46,024 nt of DNA from the NCBI RefSeq assembly GCF_010548145.1, contig NZ_JAAGLN010000031.1, positions 1-46,024 on the forward strand, given 5' to 3'. The stretch is from Streptomyces sp. SID10853. GTDB lineage: Bacteria > Actinomycetota > Actinomycetes > Streptomycetales > Streptomycetaceae. The position numbers and the translations under genes were made by a program. This document shows, in pieces, positions 1 through 7,876 of this stretch. The notes under the pieces are model-generated. The model searched no databases. It was not told where the DNA came from and saw only the letters and a list, made by a program, of their open reading frames with translations. Within the stretch, counting starts at the first letter, position 1. Each line of letters opens with the position of its first letter.

Positions 1-64
1 CGCGGCGCTCCCCGCGCTGCGCCGGCTCGCCGGGAACCTGCACGAGGAAGTGGAGGGCTCATGA
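1..64 (+). CDS. C-terminal 20 codons of an unidentified upstream gene
   Basis: An open frame runs from base 2 to the TGA at 62-64 and encodes a tail ending LAGNLHEEVEGS. The stop overlaps the ATG of the ABC ATPase at 61 in the ATGA arrangement, so the two are very likely translationally coupled. The Leu/Arg-rich, acidic-ended tail would suit a small regulator such as MarR, PadR or TetR in front of a DrrAB exporter. That is inferred from context only, because too little is visible to name a family. Confidence 0.6.
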   Translation, partial: AALPALRRLAGNLHEEVEGS

Positions 65-1107
65 CTGCGACCCGGAGCGGCGGCGACACCGGCGGTGCGT
101 CGGACGACGGCCGCGGTGCGGCGGGGACCGGCGCTGGTGCGGCAGAGCACGGCAGCGGCGGTGCGGCAGAGCACGGCAGCGACGGTGCGGCAGAGCACGG
201 CAGCGACGGTGCGGCAGAGTACGGCAGGGACGGTGCGGCCGTCGCCTGCAGCGGGCTCGAGTACGCCTTCGGGGAGACCAGGGCCGTCGACGGCGTGGAC
301 CTCTCGGTCCGCGCGGGCGAGGTCTTCGGTCTGCTCGGGCCGAACGGCGCGGGCAAGACCACCGTCATCCGCTGCATCACCACCCTGCTGCCGGTCCCGG
401 CCGGCCGGGTGCGGGTGTTCGGGCACGACGCGGCGAAGGAGCGGATGGCGGTGCGGCGCCTGCTCGGCTACGTACCGCAGCAGCTCTCCGCCGACGCCGG
501 GCTGACCGCGCGGGAGAACGTGGCACTGTTCGCACGGGTCTTCGACGTCTCCCGGCGCGAACGGGCCGAGCGCGTGGGCCAGGCGCTGGCCGCCGTCGGC
601 CTCGACGGCACCGCCGACCGGCTCGCCAAGACGTACTCGGGCGGCATGATCCGCCGCCTCGAACTCGCCCAGGCGCTGGTCAGCGCACCCCGGCTGCTGA
701 TCCTCGACGAGCCGACCATCGGCCTCGACCCGATCGCCAGGACCAGCGTGTGGGAACACATCGACGCCGTACGCAAGGCCACCGGGATGACCGTGCTGGT
801 GACCACGCACTACATGGACGAGGCCGAGCAGTACTGCGACCGGCTCGCGCTGATGCACCGGGGCCGGGTACGGGCGCTCGGCACCCCCGAACAGCTCAGA
901 GCCGACCTGCGGGAGCGCCGCCGTGCGCAGAGCGGCAGCCCCGGCTCCGCCGACGGTGCCACAGCGGCCCCCGCCCACCACGGCAAGGACACCGAGCCCA
1001 CCCTCGAGGACGTCTTCCGGGACGTCGCGGGCAGCGGGCTCGACGAGCAGGGAGGCGAATTCCGCGATGTCCGTTCCACCCGCCGCACCGCCACCCGCGT
1101 CGGCTGA
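61..1107 (+). CDS. DrrA-like ABC transporter ATP-binding protein
   Basis: 348 residues. The nucleotide-binding domain of an ABC-2 exporter energises efflux at the inner face of the membrane. Walker A GPNGAGKT is at 93-100, the signature YSGGM at 192-196, and Walker B LLILDE at 212-217 followed by PTIGLD. The H-loop is in TTHYMDEAEQ, and the C-terminal extension typical of the DrrA/CcmA subfamily (LEDVFRDVAG) is present. Residues 1-60 are a low-complexity Gly/Ala/Glu/His leader made by a 24-bp tandem repeat, absent from typical family members that begin close to the conserved strand at about residue 60. No internal start with a good ribosome site is obvious, so ATG 61, overlapping the previous stop, is kept. 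The permease gene overlaps its 3' end by 41 bases. Substrate is unknown; DrrA homologues export antibiotics, lipids or dyes. Confidence 0.93.
   Translation: MTATRSGGDTGGASDDGRGAAGTGAGAAEHGSGGAAEHGSDGAAEHGSDGAAEYGRDGAAVACSGLEYAFGETRAVDGVDLSVRAGEVFGLLGPNGAGKTTVIRCITTLLPVPAGRVRVFGHDAAKERMAVRRLLGYVPQQLSADAGLTARENVALFARVFDVSRRERAERVGQALAAVGLDGTADRLAKTYSGGMIRRLELAQALVSAPRLLILDEPTIGLDPIARTSVWEHIDAVRKATGMTVLVTTHYMDEAEQYCDRLALMHRGRVRALGTPEQLRADLRERRRAQSGSPGSADGATAAPAHHGKDTEPTLEDVFRDVAGSGLDEQGGEFRDVRSTRRTATRVG
136..239 (+). repeat. 24-bp tandem repeat, about 4.3 copies, inside the DrrA-like gene
   Basis: Units 136-159, 160-183, 184-207 and 208-231, plus a partial unit 232-239, each start GGTGCGGCAGAGCACGG. 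Copies 2 and 3 are identical; copies 1 and 4 have one and a few changes. Each unit is eight codons (GAAEHGSD), so copy number can change without a frameshift. The encoded stretch precedes the conserved ATPase domain. Confidence 0.9.
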
Positions 1108-1924
1108 GACCGGCCGGGCCGGGCTCGGGCTGCTGCTCGTCCCGCCGAAGGCGCGCACCGGCTGGCGGATGGTGCCGGCCAGGGCCGGGGCCATGTGCCT
1201 GGTCGAGCTGCAGAAGCTGCGCCACGACCGCACCGAGCTGTACACCAGGGCCGTCCAGCCGGCGCTCTGGCTGCTGATCTTCGGTGAGACCTTCACCCGC
1301 ATCAGGGCCATCCCGACCGGCGGCATCCCGTACATCGACTATCTGGCGCCCGGCATCATCGCCCAGTCCGCGATGTTCATCGCGATCTTCTACGGCATCC
1401 AGATCATCTGGGAGCGGGACGCCGGAATCCTCACCAAGCTGCTGGTCACACCGACCCCCAGATCCGCCCTGATCACCGGCAAGGCGTTCGCCGCCGGGGT
1501 GAAGGCGCTGATCCAGGCGGTGGTGGTGATCGTCATCGCCGCGCTGCTCGGGGTCGCCCTGACCTGGAACCCGCTGCGGCTGCTCGGGGTCGCCGTGATC
1601 GTGATCCTCGGCTCGGCGTTCTTCTCCTGTCTGTCCATGACGATCGCCGGGATCGTGCTGACCCGCGACCGGCTGATGGGGATCGGACAGGCCATCACCA
1701 TGCCGCTGTTCTTCGGCTCGAACGCCCTGTACCCGGTCGCGATCATGCCCGGCTGGCTCCAGGCGATCAGCAAGGCCAATCCGCTGAGCTATCAGGTCGA
1801 CGCCCTGCGCGGGCTGTTGCTGGGCACCCCGGCCCATCTGGGCCTGGACTACGCGGTGCTGGTGGTCGCCGCAGCACTCGGCGTGCTCGCCGCTTCGTCG
1901 CTGCTGGGCCGCCTCGCCCGGTGA
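1067..1924 (+). CDS. DrrB-like ABC-2 type permease
   Basis: 285 residues from ATG 1067; the open frame extends further upstream but that part lies inside the ATPase gene. A GGAGG at 1051-1055 sits 11 bases before this ATG. The protein has the ABC-2 layout: a cytoplasmic N-terminal stretch containing VELQKLRHDRTELYTRAVQP, then about six hydrophobic segments (WLLIFGETFTRI; IIAQSAMFIAIFYGIQII; ALIQAVVVIVIAALLGVAL; LLGVAVIVILGSAFFSCLS; a segment near PLFFGSNALYPVAIMP; a C-terminal one ending LLGRLAR). The motif PLSYQVDALRGLL is characteristic of DrrB/ABC2 exporters. It overlaps the ATPase gene by 41 bases and forms the membrane half of the same exporter. Confidence 0.92.
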   Translation: MSVPPAAPPPASAETGRAGLGLLLVPPKARTGWRMVPARAGAMCLVELQKLRHDRTELYTRAVQPALWLLIFGETFTRIRAIPTGGIPYIDYLAPGIIAQSAMFIAIFYGIQIIWERDAGILTKLLVTPTPRSALITGKAFAAGVKALIQAVVVIVIAALLGVALTWNPLRLLGVAVIVILGSAFFSCLSMTIAGIVLTRDRLMGIGQAITMPLFFGSNALYPVAIMPGWLQAISKANPLSYQVDALRGLLLGTPAHLGLDYAVLVVAAALGVLAASSLLGRLAR

Positions 1925-1966
1925 CGCGCCCGGTTGCCGAGAGCCCGGACGCTCGACCCCGGAGTG

Positions 1967-3235
1967 TCACGGACTCAGGACGCTCCCGTCCAGCTGCGCG
2001 AGTGTGGTGGCCAGGACGTGGGTGCCGGTGACGAGCTGACTGAGGTCGGTCCACTCTTCGGGGCAGTGGCTGCGCCCGCCCCGGGAGGGGATGAAGATCA
2101 TGCCCATGGGGCCGAGGTGCGCCATGTGGGCCGCGTCGTGGCCGGCGCCGCTGGGTACGGGCATCCAGGGGATGCCCAGCGTGTCGGCGGCCTGGGCGAT
2201 CACGTCCTGTACGGATCGGCTGGCGAGTACGGGGTCCTGGTCGTTGAGCCATTCGACGTCCACTTCGACGCCGCGCTGGGCGGCTTCGCCGGCGATCTGT
2301 CCGGCGAGCGTGTGGCGCACGCCGGACAGCCAGGTGTGGTCGACGCTGCGGGTCTCGGCCCAGATCTTCGCCTCGTCGGGGACGATGTTGTACACGCCCG
2401 GCGAGGATTCGATGCGGCCGGTGGTGGTGACGCCGTGCACAGGGGCGCCGCAGCCCACCCGCTCGATGGTGAGGACGGCCTCGGCGGCGGCGATCAGGGC
2501 GTCGTGCCGCTGGCCCATCGGCATGGTGCCGGCGTGGTCGGCGCGGCCGCGGAAGGTGGCCAGCAGCCGCTCGATCCCGGCAATGGCGGTGACGACCCCG
2601 ATCGGGATACCGTGCTGTTCGAGCAACGGGCCCTGCTCGACGTGGAGTTCGACGTATGCGTGCATGGTGTTCGCGCCCCAGCCGAGCCCCAGTGCCCGGT
2701 CCGGGTCGGCGCCGAAGTTCTGCATCGCCTCGCCGAGCCGCAGCCCGGTGGAGTCGGTGCGGGCCAGATGCCCGGGGGTGAGGATGCCGGCCAGTGACCG
2801 GCTGCCCATGCAGCTGATGCCGAAGCGGTTGGCCTCCTCACCGAGGAAGTCGACGACGAGCAGGTCGTGGGCGAGGTGGGTGCCGGTCTCGCGGATGCGC
2901 CTGGCGGCCTCGATGCCGCCCAGTACGCCGACGATGCCGTCGAAGCGCCCGCCGCCGTGCACCGTGTCGGTGTGTGATCCGGTGACCAGGGGCGGCCCGC
3001 CGTGTGTACCGGGAAGTCGGCCCACGACGTTGCCCGCGGCGTCGGTGGTGGTCTCCAGACCGGCGTCGCGCATCCGGTCCCGGATCCAGACGCGTTCGGC
3101 GCGGTAGGGCTCGGAGAACACCTCGCGGCTCCAGCCGGGGGCGTCGGGGTCGGCGTACTCGGACAGTGCGGCGAGGTCGGCTGCGAGCCGGTCGGCGACG
3201 GGTGCCAGCCCGGCCGTATTGAGGTGCAGGGGCAT
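1967..3235 (-). CDS. M20-family allantoate / N-carbamoyl amino acid amidohydrolase
   Basis: 422 residues, starting at ATG 3235 with GAGGAGA about 10 bases upstream; the frame is open further upstream but there it is a shadow of the racemase gene. The binuclear metal signature is complete: GSHTDTV (His, Asp), the bridging-region Asp in GGRFDG, the catalytic pair in LGEEANRFG, HVEQGP, and the C-terminal His in GHDAAHMA. Length matches the family (about 410-430). Enzymes of this group open N-carbamoyl amides, namely allantoate, ureidoglycolate, N-carbamoyl-L-amino acids or beta-ureidopropionate. It is the last gene of the minus-strand cluster and would act after the cyclic amidohydrolase at 6385-7770. 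Sequence alone does not separate the allantoate from the carbamoyl-amino-acid activity. Confidence 0.9.
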   Translation of the reverse strand: MPLHLNTAGLAPVADRLAADLAALSEYADPDAPGWSREVFSEPYRAERVWIRDRMRDAGLETTTDAAGNVVGRLPGTHGGPPLVTGSHTDTVHGGGRFDGIVGVLGGIEAARRIRETGTHLAHDLLVVDFLGEEANRFGISCMGSRSLAGILTPGHLARTDSTGLRLGEAMQNFGADPDRALGLGWGANTMHAYVELHVEQGPLLEQHGIPIGVVTAIAGIERLLATFRGRADHAGTMPMGQRHDALIAAAEAVLTIERVGCGAPVHGVTTTGRIESSPGVYNIVPDEAKIWAETRSVDHTWLSGVRHTLAGQIAGEAAQRGVEVDVEWLNDQDPVLASRSVQDVIAQAADTLGIPWMPVPSGAGHDAAHMAHLGPMGMIFIPSRGGRSHCPEEWTDLSQLVTGTHVLATTLAQLDGSVLSP

Positions 3236-3275
3236 GGGCGGATGTCTCCTCGGTCCTGTTGACTGCTGGTCGGGT

Positions 3276-3929
3276 TCAGCGGGTGGGACGCGTGAGCGCG
3301 GCGGCGAGTGCGCAGGTGACAGTGACGGGTTCGACGACGGGGACGCCGAACTCTGCTGCCAGTGGGGCGGCGAGCGCGAGCATTCCCGCGCAGCCCAGGA
3401 CGAGTGCCCCGGCACCGGCGGCCAGGGCGCGCTCGGCCGCGGCCCGGTAGGGGGCGAGGTCGGGTTCGTGCGCGAGGCCGTGGGCCACCGAGGTGTGAGT
3501 GGGCTCGACCGCGGCACAGCGGTCACCGAGGCCGGCGGAGCGCACCTGGTTCCACTTGCGCTCGACGAGGGCGCTGCCGAGGGTGAGCACGGCAAAGCGG
3601 TCGGCTGCCGCGGCCGCGGCGTGCAGAGAGGTCTGCCCGATGCCGAGCACCGGATACCGGGACTGTCTGCGCGCCTCCTGCAGGGCGGGGTCACCGTGGC
3701 AGGCGATGACCGCGGCGGCGTACCGGTCCTCGGCCGACCGCAGCCGGTCGAGTACGAGCGGTGCGACGGTGTGGTGGTCGGCGGGGCAGGTGATCTCGGC
3801 GGGGGCGTCGTCGAGCTGGTCGACGGTGAAGCGCACCGGACTGCCGAGGGCCCGGACCGCTTCCCCCAGTGCTTCGGTGACCGGCCGCGAGCTGTTCGGG
3901 TTGAGGATGAGGAGCGTCGGTGCAGTCAT
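3276..3929 (-). CDS. Asp/Glu/hydantoin racemase family protein (allantoin or hydantoin racemase)
   Basis: 217 residues from ATG 3929. The start overlaps the stop of the NCS1 permease gene in ATGA, so it is coupled to it. N-terminal LLILNPNSS and the two catalytic cysteines Cys77 (ACHGDP) and Cys180 (GCAGM) fit hydantoin racemase HyuE and allantoin racemase HpxA, in which two such cysteines do acid/base catalysis at C5 of the ring. PVLGIGQTSLHAA matches the conserved central helix. Next to an amidohydrolase, an M20 hydrolase and an NCS1 carrier, it probably interconverts enantiomers of a cyclic ureide so that a stereospecific hydrolase can use both. Forty bases separate it from the M20 gene. 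Confidence 0.88.
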   Translation of the reverse strand: MTAPTLLILNPNSSRPVTEALGEAVRALGSPVRFTVDQLDDAPAEITCPADHHTVAPLVLDRLRSAEDRYAAAVIACHGDPALQEARRQSRYPVLGIGQTSLHAAAAAADRFAVLTLGSALVERKWNQVRSAGLGDRCAAVEPTHTSVAHGLAHEPDLAPYRAAAERALAAGAGALVLGCAGMLALAAPLAAEFGVPVVEPVTVTCALAAALTRPTR

Positions 3930-5461
3930 GCGGGCAGTGCCTCTCGGGGTCGGGAGGTGTCGGCGTCGGCTCCGGTGGTCCCTGCCGGGGTCAGCGCGGC
4001 GGCGAGCGGGCCGCCCGCTGTCCGGCAGGCCAGGCCGACCGCGAGATGCAGGAGGAAACCGAGCGCGACGCCGGTGAACCAGGCGTAGGTGAAGACCCAG
4101 TGCAGCGGGGCGACGGCCTGTGCGGTGAAGAGGAAGGCGACCACGGCGGCGAGGACGCCGAGCCCGACGGGGTTGAATCCGGCCCAGGCGCGATAGCGGC
4201 CGCTGCGCCGGTACAGAGCGGGCACATCCAGAGTGCGGCGGCGCAGTACGAGGAAGTCGGCGAGCAGGATGCCGGTGACCGGCCCGAGGACGGCGCCGAG
4301 GTTGTCGAGGACGGAGAACAGCGTCTGGGAGCTTGCCATCAGCTTCCAGGGCATACAGACGAATCCTGCAGCGATCGAGATGTAGGCGCCACGGCGGAAC
4401 GTCAGCATGCCGGGCAGCAGGTTGGTCAGGTCGTAGGCGGGAGAGATGACGTTCGCCGGGATGTTGACGGAGATGGTCGCGGTCGCCAGGAGCAGTGCTC
4501 CCACGGCGCTCAGGACCGGATTGCCGAAGGCTCCGAGCACGTCCGTCGGGTTCCAGTACGTCTTGCCGTAGAGCTCTTTGACGGTCGAGACGATGACCGC
4601 GGCCATGCTGAAATACAGCAGACTGGCGATCGGCAGTCCGACCATGGTGCCCCAGAACTGACCGCGGTTGGAGCGGGCGAAGCGGGTGAGGTCGGGGATG
4701 TTGAGGACGGTGGTGGACCAGCTGCCGGCGATGTACGTGGCCACCGCCGGCCCGAACGCGACCGTCCAGAACCAGTGGGTGCTGTGTGCCGACGGGGCGG
4801 TGAGCAGGGTGCCGGTGCCGCCGGCCCGGCTGACGGCCCAGATCAGCAGGACCGCCATCACGACGAACACCATGGGCCCGGCCCAGGTCTCGAAGCGCCT
4901 TACGGCGTCCATGCCATGACGGACAATCAGGAAATTGAACGCCCAGTAGATCACCATGGTGATCCACAGGTTGGCCGGCATTCCCAGCCAGCCTGTGCGG
5001 CCGAGCGACCCCCAGCCCGGGACCACGTTGTCGAGCAGCAGGTTGCAGGCCGTGGCTGCCAGGTAGCTCTGCACACCGAACCAGCCGATCGCGGTGACGG
5101 CGCGCAGCAGAGCGACGATGTTGGAGCCGAAGGTGCCGAAGGCGCTGCGGGCCCACACCGCGAAGGGGATACCGAAGCGGGCGCCGATCCGCCCGTTGAG
5201 GCCGATCACGAACGTCTGGACGAGGTTGCCGGCCAGCGCGACGGTCAGCGCCTGCCATACCGACATGCCCAGGGCGACGAGCCCGCCGACCCAGGTGAAG
5301 TTGAAGATGTTGTGGACCATGCCCATCCACAGCGTGGCGAAGTGCCACCAGCTCCAGGTGCGTTGCGCGGCGGGGGTAGGTTCCAGGTCAGGGTTGGTCA
5401 AGGAGCTGTCGGCGTCCGAGGCCGCGAGGGAGACCGGGCAGCCGTCAGCAGTTGTGGTCAT
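3926..5461 (-). CDS. NCS1-family permease (allantoin / hydantoin / nucleobase transporter)
   Basis: 511 residues from ATG 5461, chosen over the longer frame because GGAGGT lies about 10 bases upstream. Roughly twelve hydrophobic segments begin after TWSWWHFATLWMGM, and the NCS1 pattern of WVGGLVALGMSVWQAL, GLNGRIGARFGIPFAVWARSAFG and a DLTRFARSNRGQFWG loop is clear. NCS1 carriers (Mhp1, PucI, FurD-like) bring hydantoins, allantoin, uracil or cytosine into the cell with Na+ or H+. It sits between the IclR gene (156-base gap) and the racemase gene (4-base overlap), so it is the uptake step of the cluster. Substrate is not assignable by eye. Confidence 0.9.
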   Translation of the reverse strand: MTTTADGCPVSLAASDADSSLTNPDLEPTPAAQRTWSWWHFATLWMGMVHNIFNFTWVGGLVALGMSVWQALTVALAGNLVQTFVIGLNGRIGARFGIPFAVWARSAFGTFGSNIVALLRAVTAIGWFGVQSYLAATACNLLLDNVVPGWGSLGRTGWLGMPANLWITMVIYWAFNFLIVRHGMDAVRRFETWAGPMVFVVMAVLLIWAVSRAGGTGTLLTAPSAHSTHWFWTVAFGPAVATYIAGSWSTTVLNIPDLTRFARSNRGQFWGTMVGLPIASLLYFSMAAVIVSTVKELYGKTYWNPTDVLGAFGNPVLSAVGALLLATATISVNIPANVISPAYDLTNLLPGMLTFRRGAYISIAAGFVCMPWKLMASSQTLFSVLDNLGAVLGPVTGILLADFLVLRRRTLDVPALYRRSGRYRAWAGFNPVGLGVLAAVVAFLFTAQAVAPLHWVFTYAWFTGVALGFLLHLAVGLACRTAGGPLAAALTPAGTTGADADTSRPREALPA

Positions 5462-5617
5462 GGGACTGACACCTCCGATGGGCAGGACAGGAAGGGTGGA
5501 GCCAGGGCCCCCGGTACGGGCGGCGTGGTGCGGTGCGCGACGGAGCACGGGGCCCGGCCGGTGCCCGCGTTGGAGACGAAGCCGGTGCTGCCTACTGCCG
5601 GAGCGTTCTCGGGCCGG

Positions 5618-6388
5618 TCAGAGGTCGGCGGTGGCGGTGAGGGTCTGGCTCAGGCGCCGGCCGGCGTCATGCAGCAGTTCGAGCAGTTCGCGGGCGCGAG
5701 CGGCGTCGATCCGGTATGCGGGACCGGCCAGGGACAGTCCGCAGGCGAAGGTGCCGCGGCACATGACCGGGACGGCGATGCCGACGGCGTGCTGGTCGGC
5801 TTCGCTGTGAGTGGTGGCGTGCCCGGCCTGGCGGATACCGGCGAGCTGCGTGCGCAGCCGCCGGTCGGCGGCGTCCTTTCCGGGACCGTCCGGCCAGGCG
5901 TGCTCGATCACATCGTCGACCACCGCTGCCGGGGCGTGGGCGAGGACGATTTTGGCGGAAGCCCCGGCGTGCAGCGGCAGGAGGCTTCCCTGCTCGAAGG
6001 AGAGCCGGATGGCCTGCGGGGACTCGGCCCGGTCCACGACCAGTGCGGAGCGCCCCACGAGCACGGTCAGGATCGCGGACTCCCCGCTGGTGGTGCTCAG
6101 TTCGGCCAACAGCGGCGATGAGTACCGGGTGAGCCGGTCGTTCCAGCCGCTGGTGCGGGCGAGTTGAGCCAGGCGCTCGCCCGCCACGAACACTCCGTCC
6201 CGCGATTCGATGAACCCGAACGCGACCAGTTCGCGGACGTACCGGTAGACCGTGCTGGACGGCAGGCCGGTGCGCTCGGCGAGAGCGTCCACGCGCAGCG
6301 GGCCATGGTCGGCCAGGGCCGCCAGGACGGCCAGGCCCTTGCCCAGCGAGGTCTGCGGGGCGGCGTGGCGGGCGGGCGCGGAGGTCAT
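5618..6388 (-). CDS. IclR-family transcriptional regulator
   Basis: 256 residues, starting at ATG 6388, which overlaps the stop of the amidohydrolase gene by 4 bases. N-terminal winged helix: SLGKGLAVLAALADHG, then the recognition region LRVDALAERTGLPSSTVYRYVRELVAFGFIE. The C-terminal IclR effector domain includes GRSALVVDRAES, LPLHAGASAKIVLA and the end pattern GIAVPVMCRGTFACGLSLAGPAYRI. IclR proteins of this kind (AllR, for instance) sense glyoxylate, allantoin or related acids and repress ureide genes. Because it lies inside the operon, it would control its own transcription as well as that of the permease, racemase and hydrolases. Confidence 0.92.
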   Translation of the reverse strand: MTSAPARHAAPQTSLGKGLAVLAALADHGPLRVDALAERTGLPSSTVYRYVRELVAFGFIESRDGVFVAGERLAQLARTSGWNDRLTRYSSPLLAELSTTSGESAILTVLVGRSALVVDRAESPQAIRLSFEQGSLLPLHAGASAKIVLAHAPAAVVDDVIEHAWPDGPGKDAADRRLRTQLAGIRQAGHATTHSEADQHAVGIAVPVMCRGTFACGLSLAGPAYRIDAARARELLELLHDAGRRLSQTLTATADL

Positions 6389-7770
6389 GCCCGTTCCGCC
6401 TCGCCGAACTCGACGAGCCGGCCGCGGCCCGGACGGGAGGACAGCTTGCCGTCCTGGTGGACCGTCTCGCCGCGGGAGATCGTCCGTGTGACGCGGCCGC
6501 GCAGCTTGAGACCGTGGAACGGGCTCCACCCGGCGTTCGACTGCATGACCGTCTCGTCCACCTCCCACTCGGCCTCAGGATCGAATACAACCACGTCACC
6601 GTCCAGGCCGGCGCGCAGATCACCCTTGCGGTGGCCGATGCCGAACAGCTCGGCGGGCCGCCAGGAGCTGACCCGCACGAGCGACTCGATGCTCACCCCG
6701 CGCTCGTGCAGGCCGATCGCAGCGGTGACCGGAAAGAGCGTCTCCACGCCGGGCGCGCCGGAGGCGTTGTCGAAGATGTTCGGCTTGTCCTTCTCGACGA
6801 TCGGCCAAGGCGCGTGGTCGGAGCTGAGGGTGTCGATGGCGTCGGCGGCCAGTCGGCTCCACATCCCGTCAGTGTCCTGCCGGGTGCGCACCGGCGGATT
6901 GACCTTGATGCGGGTGCCCATCGAGGCCATGTCGTCCTCGGTGAACATCAGGTACTGCGGGCACACCTCGGCGGTCGCGTCGACCCCTTGGCGCGCGTAG
7001 GCCTGTACGAGGTCGATGGAGTGCGGCAGGCTCATATGCACGAAGTGCACCTTCGCGCCGGCCGTGCGGGCCAGCTCCAGAGTGTTGGCGACCGCGGCGG
7101 TCTCGGTGACCGGCGGGCGGGCCGCGCAGTGTGCCCGTGGGTCCTCGGTCCCCGTCGCATACAGCTCCTCGACGAGCTTGCGGACGATTTCGTCGTTCTC
7201 GGCGTGCACGCACACCCGTCGGCCGGTGGCGGCGATCGCACGGAAGACCTCGACCATCTCGTCGTCCGGCGTACGCGGAAACCGGTCGGCATGGGTGTGA
7301 TAGGTGGACACCTTGAAGGTGACGGCCCCGGCCTCGGCCATCGCGGCCACCTCGGCGACACCACCGCCGGGCCGTACGGTCGCGAACAGACCCACGTCGA
7401 CATGGGCCTGCTCCGCGACCATCTGCTTCTTCGCCTCGACGCGCGCGGCTGTCCAGATCGGTCCGCTCTGGTCGAACGGCATCTCCAGGATCGTCGTCAC
7501 CCCGCCGGCGGCCGCCGCCCGGGTAGCCGCCTCCACGCCCTCGCGCGGATCGCTCAACGCGTGCACATGCGGATCGATCACGCCCGGCAGGACATAGCTG
7601 CTTCCCGCGTCGATCCGCTCACGGTGCGGAGCGTCCCCGGCCTCCGGGAGCACCTCGACAATCCGGCCGTCACGGATGCGCACCTCGCCTCGCGGATAGT
7701 TGCCCGCCCGGCACACGACATGCCCGACCACCGAAAGATCACACGGTTCCTTCTCGCTGTTCATGTCCAT
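6385..7770 (-). CDS. Cyclic amidohydrolase, allantoinase/hydantoinase type
   Basis: 461 residues from ATG 7770, preceded by AGGA nine bases upstream; GTG 7776 and ATG 7764 are alternatives. Amidohydrolase landmarks in order: DPHVHAL (metal His-x-His), VTFKVSTYH (candidate carbamylated Lys), VCVHAEND, VHFVHMSLPHS, EVCPQYLMF, IKVNPPVR and the catalytic SSDHAPW. This order and length fit allantoinase, D-hydantoinase and dihydropyrimidinase, which open a cyclic ureide ring. It is the first gene of a unit continuing with IclR, NCS1 permease, racemase and M20 hydrolase, which supports a full route from ring opening to amino acid or ureidoglycolate. Allantoinase is slightly favoured because of the paired racemase and M20 enzyme, but hydantoinase is equally possible. 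Confidence 0.88.
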   Translation of the reverse strand: MDMNSEKEPCDLSVVGHVVCRAGNYPRGEVRIRDGRIVEVLPEAGDAPHRERIDAGSSYVLPGVIDPHVHALSDPREGVEAATRAAAAGGVTTILEMPFDQSGPIWTAARVEAKKQMVAEQAHVDVGLFATVRPGGGVAEVAAMAEAGAVTFKVSTYHTHADRFPRTPDDEMVEVFRAIAATGRRVCVHAENDEIVRKLVEELYATGTEDPRAHCAARPPVTETAAVANTLELARTAGAKVHFVHMSLPHSIDLVQAYARQGVDATAEVCPQYLMFTEDDMASMGTRIKVNPPVRTRQDTDGMWSRLAADAIDTLSSDHAPWPIVEKDKPNIFDNASGAPGVETLFPVTAAIGLHERGVSIESLVRVSSWRPAELFGIGHRKGDLRAGLDGDVVVFDPEAEWEVDETVMQSNAGWSPFHGLKLRGRVTRTISRGETVHQDGKLSSRPGRGRLVEFGEAERA

Positions 7771-7876
7771 GGGCACAGATCCTGCGGACTGCTCCCAGCA
7801 TTCGGCAACACCGTTATCAACATGCGGGAAATCGCTCGGCCCGCGTGCGGTCGGGCCATGACGCGCCCGCCCCGCC

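Noticed and set aside
130..240. CRISPR array
   Set aside because: The repeats are directly tandem, in frame and without spacers; no cas gene is near. The same holds for the 11-bp, 15-bp and 28-bp repeats elsewhere.
3236..3694. N-terminal extension of the M20 hydrolase to give 575 residues
   Set aside because: The added 153 residues lie in the racemase gene in another frame, are Ser/Pro-rich, and the ATG at 3235 has a proper ribosome site.
3920..6121. Open frame of 733 codons on plus over the NCS1 permease and IclR genes
   Set aside because: Antisense shadow; Gly/Asp/Gln-rich without any motif, while the minus frames show clear family signatures.
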